From assembly GCF_015070875.1 (NCBI RefSeq), contig NZ_JADDIV010000005.1, positions 434,001-498,000 on the forward strand: a DNA stretch of 64,000 bases. Reading direction: 5' to 3'. Under the pieces are notes generated by a model. The model did no database searches. It was not told the origin of the DNA and saw only the letters and a program-made list of their open reading frames with translations. Of the stretch, positions 8,821 through 17,800 are shown piece after piece (position 1 is the first letter of the stretch; each line of letters opens with the position of its first letter). Position numbers and translations under genes: made by a program. This DNA comes from Ramlibacter pallidus (GTDB lineage Bacteria > Pseudomonadota > Gammaproteobacteria > Burkholderiales > Burkholderiaceae_C).

Positions 8821-10041
8821 TCAACCGCCCTGGAACAGGTCGGGCGTGTGCTCCGCCACCTGCAGCGGTGCCGCCGGCGGCGCGGCCTGCGGCACCTCGC
8901 CGGCGCGCGCCAGCTTGCCGACGCGCACGCCGAGCAGGCGCAGCCGCGGCGCCAGGTCCACGCGCTTGAGGCACTGGCCGGCCGTGCGCCGGATCAGCGC
9001 GGGGTCGTCGGTGAAGTGGTCCAGCGTGTGGTCGCGCGTGGCGGTGCGAAAGTCGTCGTAGCGCAGCTTGATGCCGATGGTCTTGCCGACATAGCCCTTG
9101 CGCCGCAGGTCCTCGGCCACGCGCGTGCACAGGTCGGTGAAGATGGCGCCGAGTTCGGCGCGATCGCGCACCGCGTGCAGGTCGCGGTCGAAGGTGGTCT
9201 CGCGGCTCATGGACACCGGCTCGCTCTCGGTGACCACCGGCCGGTCGTCCCGGCCCCAGGCCGCATCGTGCATCCAGTGGCCGTAGGCCTGGCCGAAGTT
9301 GTCCACCAGCCACTCGCGCGACTGCGCGGCGATGTCGCCGATGGTGTGCAGGTGCAGCCGGTGCAGCTTGGCTTCGGACTTCGGGCCGATGCCGTTGATC
9401 TTGCGCACCGGCAGCGGCCAGATCCGGGTCTGCACGTCTTCCGGGTACACGATGGAGATGCCGTTCGGCTTGTTGAATTCGCTCGCCATCTTGGCGATCA
9501 GCTTGTTGGGCGCGACGCCGATGGAGCAGGTGAGGCCCGTCGCCTCGTGGATCGACTTCTGGATCAGGCGGGCCAGGACGCGCCCGCCGTCGCGCTGGCC
9601 GCCGGGCACCTCGGTGAAGTCGATGTAGACCTCGTCGATGCCGCGGTCCTCCACCAGCGGCGCGATGTCGCGGATCACGCCCTTGAACGTGCGGGAAAAG
9701 CGGCGCACCTCCTCGAAGTCCACCGGCAGCACGATGGCCTGCGGGCACAGCTTCGCCGCCTTCATCATGCCCATGGCCGATCCCACGCCGAACTGGCGGG
9801 CCGGGTAAGTCGCGGTGGTGATGACGCCGCGGCCGACGTAGTCCTTCAGCAGCGGGAAGGCCTCGACCGGGATCCGCGACAGCGGCACGTCCGGGTAGCG
9901 CTGCAGCACCTGTTCGTCCACCCGGCGGCGCCCGCCGCCGATCACGACCGGCAGTCCCTTGAGCTGCGGATAGCGGAGAAGCTCCACGGACGCGAAGAAC
10001 GCGTCCATGTCCAGGTGGGCGATGCGGCGCACGGCGGTCAC
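8821..10041 (-). CDS. dinB: DNA polymerase IV (Y-family translesion polymerase)
   Basis: The 406-residue protein starts with GTG (V-TAVRRIAHLDMDAFFASVE). The metal-binding HLDMDAFFASVE lies at the N-terminus and the second carboxylate site in GIDEVYIDFTEV; SIGVAPNKLIAKMASEFNKPNG and INGIGPKSEAKL mark palm and thumb. The C-terminal little-finger domain ends in TPDLFQGG, where a beta-clamp-binding motif is expected. It copies damaged DNA with low fidelity. No LexA box was recognised just upstream. It follows the alpha-hydroxy-acid dehydrogenase by 29 bases. Confidence 0.96.
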   Translation of the reverse strand: MTAVRRIAHLDMDAFFASVELLRYPQLKGLPVVIGGGRRRVDEQVLQRYPDVPLSRIPVEAFPLLKDYVGRGVITTATYPARQFGVGSAMGMMKAAKLCPQAIVLPVDFEEVRRFSRTFKGVIRDIAPLVEDRGIDEVYIDFTEVPGGQRDGGRVLARLIQKSIHEATGLTCSIGVAPNKLIAKMASEFNKPNGISIVYPEDVQTRIWPLPVRKINGIGPKSEAKLHRLHLHTIGDIAAQSREWLVDNFGQAYGHWMHDAAWGRDDRPVVTESEPVSMSRETTFDRDLHAVRDRAELGAIFTDLCTRVAEDLRRKGYVGKTIGIKLRYDDFRTATRDHTLDHFTDDPALIRRTAGQCLKRVDLAPRLRLLGVRVGKLARAGEVPQAAPPAAPLQVAEHTPDLFQGG

Positions 10042-10070
10042 CCGCCGATTCTCGCCTACTGGGGATTTCC

Positions 10071-11219
10071 TCAGTAGGTGCCGGGCAGCAGGATGCTGCG
10101 GTCGACCTGGCGGATGTCGGTGCGGCCGCAGAACGCCATCGAGAGGTCCAGCTCGTTGCGGATGATCTCCAGCGCCCGCTCCACGCCTTCCTGTCCCATG
10201 GCGCCCAGCCCGTACAGCATCGCGCGGCCGATGTAGGTGCCCTTGGCGCCCAGGGCGATCGCCTTGAGCACGTGCTGGCCGGAACGGATGCCGCCGTCCA
10301 TGTGCACCTCGATGCGGTCGCCGACCGCCGCCACGATCTCGGGCAGCGCGGAGATGGAGGAGGGCGCGCCATCGAGCTGGCGGCCCCCGTGGTTGGAGAC
10401 GATCACCGCGTCGGCGCCGGAGTCCGCCGCCAGCCTGGCGTCCTCGACGTCCTGCACGCCCTTGAGGATCAGCTTGCCGCCCCACCGGCTCTTGATCCAC
10501 TCCACGTCCTGCCAGGACAGGCGCGGGTCGAACTGCTTGGCCGTCCACTCCGACAGCGATCCCATGTTCTCCACGCCCTTGACGTGGCCGACGATGTTGC
10601 CGAACTGCCGGCGCTTCGTGCCCAGCATGCCCAGGCACCAGCGCGGCTTGGTGGCGAGATTGAGCAGGTTGGCCAGGCTCGGCTTGGGGGGCGCCGACAG
10701 GCCGTTCTTCAGGTCCTTGTGCCGCTGCCCGAGGATCTGCAGGTCCAGCGTGAGGACCAGCGCCGAACAGTTGGCCGCCTTGGCGCGGTCGATCAGGCTC
10801 TCGATGAAGCCGCGGTCGCGCATCACGTACAGCTGGAACCAGAACGGGTGCCGGTCCGTGCCCTCGGCGACGTCTTCCAGCGAGCAGATGCTCATGGTGG
10901 ACAGCGTGAAGGGGACGCCCATCTTCCTGGCGGCCCGCGCGGCGAGGATCTCGCCATCGGCGTGCTGCATGCCCGTGAGGCCGGTGGGTGCGATCGCCAC
11001 GGGCATCGCTACATCCTGGCCCACCATGGTGGTGCGCAGGCTGCGGCCTTCCATGTTCACGGCCACCCGCTGGCGCAGCAGGATGCGGTTGAAGTCCGCT
11101 TCGTTGGCGCGGTAGGTGCTCTCGGTCCACGACCCCGAGTCCGCGTAGTCGTAGAACATGCGCGGCACGCGCCGGCGGGCGAGGACGCGCAGGTCCTCGA
11201 TGTTGGTGATCACTGGCAA
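10071..11219 (-). CDS. lldD: FMN-dependent alpha-hydroxy-acid dehydrogenase (L-lactate dehydrogenase type)
   Basis: The 382-residue protein has IAPTGLTGMQHADGE, LTLDLQILGQRHKDLKNG, the active-site SNHGGRQLDGAPS and the phosphate-binding HMDGGIRSGQHVLKA and YIGRAMLYGLGA segments of the FMN (beta/alpha)8 family. Relatives oxidise L-lactate, glycolate or mandelate at the inner membrane; lactate is the likeliest substrate but is not proven, so the symbol is tentative. The start is a TTG (L-PVITNIEDLRV) with GGAG seven bases upstream; a GTG two codons later is the alternative. Confidence 0.9.
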   Translation of the reverse strand: MPVITNIEDLRVLARRRVPRMFYDYADSGSWTESTYRANEADFNRILLRQRVAVNMEGRSLRTTMVGQDVAMPVAIAPTGLTGMQHADGEILAARAARKMGVPFTLSTMSICSLEDVAEGTDRHPFWFQLYVMRDRGFIESLIDRAKAANCSALVLTLDLQILGQRHKDLKNGLSAPPKPSLANLLNLATKPRWCLGMLGTKRRQFGNIVGHVKGVENMGSLSEWTAKQFDPRLSWQDVEWIKSRWGGKLILKGVQDVEDARLAADSGADAVIVSNHGGRQLDGAPSSISALPEIVAAVGDRIEVHMDGGIRSGQHVLKAIALGAKGTYIGRAMLYGLGAMGQEGVERALEIIRNELDLSMAFCGRTDIRQVDRSILLPGTY

Positions 11220-11380
11220 GACAAGTCTCCTCGGCGGTCGCGATCGTAAGCGGCGGCGCGCTGCCCGCCGCGGACGAAATCTGGTGCTCCCCTGAAATTT
11301 CGGACCGGCGCCGACCCCTGTTGCAACCGCGCAACTCGGACGCCCCTCGAGTCCCGCCCTTCATCCCCGATGGGCGACCG

Positions 11381-11442
11381 CTTAGGGCGTTCCCTTAGGC
11401 CTCCCTTACGCCTATTCGTTACTGGCAGAAATACATCGTTAC
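11381..11442 (+). promoter_or_regulatory. repeated-motif array upstream of the surface-protein cluster
   Basis: The 314-base gap between lldD and the first surface gene holds three copies of CTTA(G/C)G(G/C)C, starting at 11381, 11394 and 11405, so 13 and 11 bases apart. Two copies of TCGTTAC follow at 11416 and 11436, 20 bases apart. Helical-turn spacing suggests operator sites. TACATT at 11440-11445 is a possible -10. Elsewhere in the gap I see no gene and no clear hairpin. The repeats are directly visible; a regulatory role is inference. Confidence 0.45.
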
Positions 11443-11533
11443 ATTCACCCGGACCGTTGGAACCCGTGCGTGGAGCCGGCGGAGGAGGCGGCGCGGTCGC
11501 GCCGTCCATGGCCCTGAAACCGAGAGTAGCCCG

Positions 11534-12040
11534 ATGCGCAAAGCCTTGTTGACCTCTTGCCTGCTGGTTGCCGGAGTGATCCTGGCACAGGCAGGCTTCG
11601 CCCAGACCCCGTCCGTGACGTCCACCCTCGTCGCCAAGCGCGTCGAGACGGTCTCCGGGAAGGTGGTGCTGAACCCCGCCGATTCCGGCAAGCCGGGAGA
11701 CCTCGTCGAGTACAGCGGCACCTACCGCAACGAGGGCCGCAACGGCGTCGAGAAGCTGGTCGCCACCATCCCGGTGCCCGCCGGCACGACCTTCGTGGCC
11801 GGCAGCGCCCAGCCGGCGGCCGCCCAGGCCTCCACCGACGGCACCCGCTTCGCCGCGCTGCCGCTGATGCGCACCGTGCGCCTGCCCGACGGCACCAGCC
11901 GCCAGGAACCGGTGCCCCTGTCCGAATACCGATTCGTCCGCTGGGAGCTGGGAACGCTCGCCGCCGGCACCGACGCCGTGGTGAAGCTGCGCGTCCGCAT
12001 CGACGCGGTGGCCGCCACGACCGCCGCCGCCAAGCCCTGA
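11534..12040 (+). CDS. exported single-domain DUF11-like protein
   Basis: The 168-residue protein has a signal peptide (MRKALLTSCLLVAGVILAQA, probable cleavage near GFAQ-TPS). The remaining domain, from GDLVEYSGTYRNEGRNGVEK to TDAVVKLRVRI, follows the DUF11 / TIGR01451 pattern: a Y-x-N-x-G turn, the TIPVPAGTTFVAGSA segment and a closing strand. It would be a single immunoglobulin-like domain outside the cytoplasm. The Cys in the signal peptide lies inside the hydrophobic core, so it is not a lipoprotein. It is the first of four same-strand genes for DUF11-type proteins. Role unknown; a small subunit or cap is conceivable. Confidence 0.8.
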   Translation: MRKALLTSCLLVAGVILAQAGFAQTPSVTSTLVAKRVETVSGKVVLNPADSGKPGDLVEYSGTYRNEGRNGVEKLVATIPVPAGTTFVAGSAQPAAAQASTDGTRFAALPLMRTVRLPDGTSRQEPVPLSEYRFVRWELGTLAAGTDAVVKLRVRIDAVAATTAAAKP

Positions 12041-12072
12041 ATACACACGCGCAAGAAAGAAGAGGGACTTCC

Positions 12073-14733
12073 ATGAACATCGCCTTCCCGAGCCCGCGGC
12101 AGTTGCCGTCGTGGCTGACCCTGGCCCGCTTCGTCGCGGGCCTGTTCGTCGCGCTGGTGCTGGCCCTGGCCGGCACGCGCGCCGACGCCGCGCCGCCGCC
12201 GGCCGGCACCTCCATCAGCAACCAGGCCTCGGCGACCTACTCCGACGGTTCCGGCGTGGCGCGCACCGTCACGTCGAACCTGGTGCAGACCACGGTCACC
12301 CAGGTGTACAGCCTGACGCTGACCGCCAACGGCGCGCAGAACGCGACGCCGGGCAGCGTGGTGTACTACCCGCACACCCTGACGAACACCGGCAACGGCA
12401 CCGACACGTTCAACCTGAGCGCGGTCAACGCCACCGGCTTCGTGATGGGCAGCATCCAGATCTTCGCGGACAACGGCAGCGGCCAGCCCACGGGCGCCGC
12501 GATCACGTCCAGCGGCCCGGTCGCCTCCAACGGCACGTTCCGCTTCATCGTGCAGGGCACGGTGCCGACGACCGCCACCCCGCCGGCGACCAACCAGTTG
12601 ACCGTGACGGCCACCAGCACCGGCGACGTCACCCGCACCGCCAGCAACACCGACACGACCACGCTGACCAGCAACGCCGTCGTCACGCTGACGAAGGCGA
12701 TCAGCGCTTCCTCCGGTGCGCCGAACTCGGGTCCGTACACCTACACCCTGACGTACACCAACACCGGCAACAGCAACGCGACCGCCGTGGCCATCACCGA
12801 CGCCATCCCGGCCGGCATGAGCTACGTGGCCGGCTCCGCGCGCTGGAGCGTCACCGGCGGCACGACCGCGCTGAGCGACACCGGCGGCTCCTCCGGCGCC
12901 GGCGCGAACACGCTGACCTCCACGGTCACGGGCGGCCCGACCGGCCCCTACACCTTCCAGGCGACCATCGCCACGGTCACGCCCGGCCAGTCCGGCTTCC
13001 TGACCTTCCAGGTGAACGTGAACGCGGGCGTCGCGCCCGGCGTGCTGACCAACACCGGCACCGTCTCGTACAACAACGGCGCGGCCACCGTGTCCGGCAG
13101 CTCCAACTCGGTCCCGTTCACGGTCACGCAGACCGCCAACGTGACGCTGACGGGCCAGACCATCGCCACGGCCGCGGCCGCCGGCTCCACGGTGACGTTC
13201 ACCAACGTGCTGACCAACACCGGCAACGGCACGGACACCTTCAACGTGACCTTCGCGGCCACGAACAGCTTCCCGGCGGGCACGACCTTCCAGCTGTTCC
13301 GTCCGGACGGCACCACGCCGATGGTCGACACCAACGGTGACGGCACCGAGGACACGGGTCCCCTGGCCGCCGGCGCGGTCTACAACGTGATCGTGCGCGC
13401 CACGCTGCCGCCGAACGCGTCCAAGGCCACGCCGTCTTCCATCGTGAAGACCGCCCGCTCGGTGCTGGACTCCACCAAGTTCGCCGACGCCACCGACACG
13501 CTGAACGCCATCACCGGCGCCAGCATGGACCTGACGAACAACACCTCCACCGGCCCCGGCGTCGGTGCCGGCCCCGAAGCCACCCGCCAGGTGACCAACA
13601 CCACCAACCCGGGCACGACCACCGTGTTCACGCTGGTGGCCAGCAACAAGGGCCCGACGCCCGACACCTACAACCTGGCGGCCAGCACGTCCAGCGACTT
13701 CAGCACGGGCCTGCCCACGGGCTGGACGGTGACGTTCCGCGCCGACGGCGGCGGCGGCTCCTGCGCCACCACCGGCGCCACGATCACCAACACCGGCACG
13801 GTGGCGGCGACGACGGGCACGGCGACGGTCTGCGCGGTGGTCACCATCCCCGCCGGCTATGACGCGGGCACCACCAGCCTGTACTTCCGCGCCCTGTCGC
13901 CGACCTCCGGCGCCGGCGACCGCCTGCACGACGGCGTGACCGTCAACGCGGTGCGCTCCGTCAGCCTGACGCCCAACGGCACGGGCCAGACCTACCCGGG
14001 CGGCTCCTTCGTCTACACCCACACGCTGACCAACAACGGCAACGTGGCCGAAGGCACCACCAACAGCACGCTGACCCCGGCGCTGGTGAACGACGGCTCC
14101 GGCTGGACCGCGACGCTGTACATCGACAGCAACAGCAACGGCGTGCTCGACGCGGCCGACGTGCTGGTGAGCGGTTCGCTGAACGCGGTGCTGCCCACCG
14201 GCCTGGCCAAGGGCCAGGCGGTGACGCTGTTCAACCGCGTCATCGCCCCCAGCGGCGCCGTGCCCGGCACGGTCAACACGACGACCATCACGGTGACCAC
14301 GGTCAACGGCACCTACACCACCACGGCTCCCGCGCCGACCGTCGCCACCGACAGCACCACTGTCATCGCCGGCAACCTGACGCTGGTGAAGACCCAGGCG
14401 CTGGATGCCGCCTGTGACGGCACCGCCGACGGCGTGTACAGCCAGGCCGGCCTCAACGCCCGTCCCGGCGAGTGCGTGCTGTACCGCATCACCGTGACCA
14501 ACGTCGGCGCCGCCAACGCGACCAACGTGGTGGTGTCCGATGCGACCCCGAGCTACACGACCATCAGCACGACCGCGTCGACCACCGCACCGAACTTCGC
14601 CAGCGGCCCCGCCGTCGGCGCCTCGGGCACGGTGACCGGCTACATCGGCGACACGGCCACGGCCAGCTCGGGCGGCACCCTCGCCCCGGGCGCCTCCGCG
14701 GTCATCACCTTCGGGGTGCGGATCACGCCGTAA
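12073..14733 (+). CDS. large exported DUF11-repeat surface protein
   Basis: The 886-residue protein has a long signal peptide (hydrophobic FVAGLFVALVLALAGTRADA, cleavage near residue 39). The rest is Thr/Asn/Ser/Gly-rich repeats with the DUF11 hallmark (T-N-T-G-N-x-T-D-T-F-N near residues 104 and 384, a degenerate N-N-G-N later). Calcium-site-like acidic loops occur at DTNGDGTED and DSNSNGVLDAADVL. The only cysteines in the mature part lie in its last third and could form two disulfides. I see no LPXTG, PEP-CTERM, lipobox or autotransporter domain, so how it stays on the surface is unexplained. GAAGAGG precedes the ATG. It follows the small DUF11 gene by 32 bases. Confidence 0.85.
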   Translation: MNIAFPSPRQLPSWLTLARFVAGLFVALVLALAGTRADAAPPPAGTSISNQASATYSDGSGVARTVTSNLVQTTVTQVYSLTLTANGAQNATPGSVVYYPHTLTNTGNGTDTFNLSAVNATGFVMGSIQIFADNGSGQPTGAAITSSGPVASNGTFRFIVQGTVPTTATPPATNQLTVTATSTGDVTRTASNTDTTTLTSNAVVTLTKAISASSGAPNSGPYTYTLTYTNTGNSNATAVAITDAIPAGMSYVAGSARWSVTGGTTALSDTGGSSGAGANTLTSTVTGGPTGPYTFQATIATVTPGQSGFLTFQVNVNAGVAPGVLTNTGTVSYNNGAATVSGSSNSVPFTVTQTANVTLTGQTIATAAAAGSTVTFTNVLTNTGNGTDTFNVTFAATNSFPAGTTFQLFRPDGTTPMVDTNGDGTEDTGPLAAGAVYNVIVRATLPPNASKATPSSIVKTARSVLDSTKFADATDTLNAITGASMDLTNNTSTGPGVGAGPEATRQVTNTTNPGTTTVFTLVASNKGPTPDTYNLAASTSSDFSTGLPTGWTVTFRADGGGGSCATTGATITNTGTVAATTGTATVCAVVTIPAGYDAGTTSLYFRALSPTSGAGDRLHDGVTVNAVRSVSLTPNGTGQTYPGGSFVYTHTLTNNGNVAEGTTNSTLTPALVNDGSGWTATLYIDSNSNGVLDAADVLVSGSLNAVLPTGLAKGQAVTLFNRVIAPSGAVPGTVNTTTITVTTVNGTYTTTAPAPTVATDSTTVIAGNLTLVKTQALDAACDGTADGVYSQAGLNARPGECVLYRITVTNVGAANATNVVVSDATPSYTTISTTASTTAPNFASGPAVGASGTVTGYIGDTATASSGGTLAPGASAVITFGVRITP
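12373..12397 (+). repeat. 25-base identity shared by the two DUF11 genes (copy at 15110-15134)
   Basis: The stretch coding for the HTLTNTGN core of a DUF11 repeat is identical over 25 bases in the 886-aa gene (12373-12397) and in the 2013-aa gene (15110-15134). A related copy lies near 13209. The identity includes third codon positions, which points to duplication or recombination between the repeats rather than protein-level convergence alone. Confidence 0.8.
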
Positions 14734-14748
14734 GCCTCGCACGACGTC

Positions 14749-14813
14749 GCGGGGGAGGGCGCGAGCCCTTCCCCCGCTTCCGGGAGCCCGCGCGCTGCGG
14801 GTTGCCGGAAGCG
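14749..14813 (+). promoter_or_regulatory. two strong overlapping hairpins between surface genes
   Basis: The 118-base gap between the 886-aa and 2013-aa genes holds hairpin 1 at 14749-14777 (12-base arm, one bulged base, GCGA loop). Hairpin 2 spans 14775-14813, with a nine-pair outer stem CGCTTCCGG/CCGGAAGCG and an inner CCCGC/GCGGG stem. They share three bases. Neither is followed by a T run, so they are not standard intrinsic terminators. They could protect the upstream mRNA 3' end or lower read-through. Structure is read from sequence; function is inference. Confidence 0.6.
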
Positions 14814-14851
14814 GACCGACGGCCCGTCACGGCCACCGCAATGCCTTCCTC

Positions 14852-17800
14852 ATGACCACCTGCCGCCTGCTGCACAAGTTGCTCGCCTGCTGCTTCCTGC
14901 TGCTCTGGTGGGTGGCGGGGCAGGCGGCGCCGGCCGCGGGCGTCGTGATCAGCAACACGGCCACGGCCACCTTCGTCGACACGCCGACGGGCATCTCGGC
15001 CCGCCTGAACTCCAACACGGTCCACACCCGCGTCTCGGCGCTCGAGGCGCTGACGCTGACGGCGTCGCAAGGCTTGCTGATCGCCACCGGCGCGCCCTTC
15101 AACGCCACCCACACCCTGACGAACACCGGCAACGTGGACTCCACGTTCCGGCTGGCCGCCACCGTGTCGGGCGGCAGCGGCTTCGCCGCGATCAACCTGC
15201 AGGTGGTGCGGGACGCCAACGGCAACGGGCGCATCGATCCGGGCGAGCCCGTCATCGGCCCGGCCGGCATCGACCTTCCCATGGGTGCTTCCGCGACCCT
15301 GGTGCTCACGGGGCAGGCGCCCGCCACCGCGACCGCGGGCCAGAGCGGGCAGGTCGTGCTGACCGCCACCAGCGTGGCGCAGGGCGCGACCGCCAGCAAC
15401 ACCGACACGCTGACGCTCACCAGCGGCGCGGCCGTCCAGGTCACGCTGGCCGCATCCACGTCCGCGCCGGTGCCTGGCGGCATGGTGGACTGGACCCCGG
15501 TGGCGGTGAACAACGGCAGCGCGGCGGCCGCGCCCCTGCTGGTGTCGGTCGACGGCGCGGCCACGAGCGTGTTCGTGCTGCGCGTGCCGGTGCCGGTCAA
15601 CACGCGCTTCGTCTCCGCCTCGCCGGCGGCCAACGTCTCGGCCGCCACCCGCTACCACCTCGCCGGCGCGCCCGCGGGCAGCTACGTGAGCACGGTGCCG
15701 GCGGGTGCCGTCGTCGATGCGGTGGCCTGGACCCTGGCCGACCTGCCGTCGGGCGGTTCGCTGCAGGGCCAGTTCCGCGTGCAGGTGAACGACAACGCGA
15801 CCGGCGTGATCTCGGCCACGGCGCAGGCCGACTGGTCGGATGCCGGCACGGTGCGCCTGACCTCCAGCAATCCCGTGGTCCTGCCCCTGCCGGGCCGCGC
15901 CGCGCAGATCCGCTTCTACACCAGCAACGCCTATGCGCTGACGGCCGCCCAGAACACGCCGGGCCGGCCGCTGTTCGTGCAGGCCGATGCCGCCATCTGC
16001 AACGCGTCCAACGGCGTCGTCGACACCGTGCCGGTCACCGTCACCAGCCAGCTCACCGGCGACGTGGAGACCTTCACCGGCGTCGAGACCGGGCCCAACA
16101 CCGGCATCTTCCGCATCCAGCCCGAGGTGCCGACGGCCAACGGCGCGATCCGCACCGTGGTCTCCGGCGACGGCATCCTGGAAGTGCTGCGCAACGACGT
16201 CGTCACCGCCACCATCGCCACCTGCGCGGGCGGTTCCGCGACCGCCACCACGACCCTGCTGATCGACCCGAGCGGCGTGGTCTACGACACCCGCAGCAAC
16301 ACCCCGCTGGCCGGCGCGACGGTGGAACTGATCGACGTGACCGGCGCGGGCAACGGCGGCCGCCCCGGGCAGGCGGCCGTGGTGCTGGCCATCGACGGCG
16401 TCACGCCGGCGCCGTCCACCGTCGTCACCGGCGCGGACGGCGTGTACGCCTTCCCGCTGGTGCAACCCAGCACCTACCGCCTGCGGGTCACGCCGCCGGC
16501 CGGCTTCGTCTTCCCTTCGGCCCTGCCGGTCGCGCTGCAGCCGGCCAACCGCATCATCGACACGCCCGGCTCCTACGGCGGCAACTTCACCGTGGCGCTG
16601 GCCGCCGTGCGCTTCGACGTGCCCCTCGACACCGGCGGCATCAACGGCCTGACGGTGCAGAAGGTCGCCAACCGCAGCACCGCGGAGGTCGGCGACTTCG
16701 TGGACTACACGGTGACCGTGCGCAACGTCATGGCGGTGCCGCTGCACCAGGTGATGGTGCGCGACGCGCTGCCCGCGGGCTTCGTGTACGTCGGCGGCAC
16801 GGCGCGGCTCGCCGGCCAGGCGACGCCCGATCCGGACGGCGCGCCGGGCCCGCAGCTCGCCTTCAACGCCGGCCGCATCGAAGCCGGTTCGCAGGTGGTG
16901 CTGACCTATCGCCTGCGCGTCGGCCCCGGCAGCCAGAACGGCACCGGCATCAACACCGCGCAGGCGGCGGGGCAGGGCGTCACGTCCAACCGCGCAACGG
17001 CCCGGGTGCTGGTGCTCGGCGGCGTGTTTTCCAGCGACGGCTACGTGATCGGCAAGGTGTACGCCGACTGCAGCCGCAACGGCCTGCAGGACGCGGGCGA
17101 GCCCGGCATCCCGGGCGTGCGCATCTACCTCGAGGACGGCACGTACGCGATCACCGACGAGGAAGGCAAGTACAGCCTGTACGGCCTGAGCCCGCGCACC
17201 CACGTGGCGAAGGTCGACGCCACGACCCTGCCCGCCGGCGCGACGCTGCGCGTGCTGGACAACCGCAACGCGCGCGACGCGGGCAGCCGCTTCGTGGACC
17301 TGAAGAACGGCGAACTGCACAAGGCGGACTTCGCGATCGAGCAGTGCGACGCGGGTGTGCGCGAGCAGGTCGCCGCCCGGCGCAAGGCGCTGCAGAACCC
17401 GTCGGAGATCAGCCAGGCCGCGGGCGTCCTGCTGTCGCCCTCGGCAGCCGCCGGCGCCACCGACACGCGCACGCTGCCCGCCACCGGCGGCCTCGGCCTG
17501 CCGGGCGCGGCCCGCGCCGGCGGCGGCACCGCCGCCACGCTGCCCGACGCCATGCCCGGCATGCCTTCGCTCGGGGCGGTGGGCGACACGGGCGGTTCGA
17601 CCGCGGCCCGCCTGCAGGGCCTGCCGCAGCCGATCTACCGCCCCGCGGCCAGCCTGCTGCAGGATTCCGCCGACGCGCCGGCCGGCGCCCCCGCGCAGGA
17701 CCCGGACGCCGCGCGCCCGCTGGAGGACCTGCTGCCGCAGATGACCCCGGAGACCGGCTTCGTCGCCCTGCGCGACGGCCAGGTGCTGCCGACGGCCCAG

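Noticed and set aside
11534..11600. Lipoprotein lipobox in the small DUF11 protein
   Set aside because: The only cysteine is at residue 9 inside the hydrophobic core, too early and without the L-(A/S)-(G/A)-C context.
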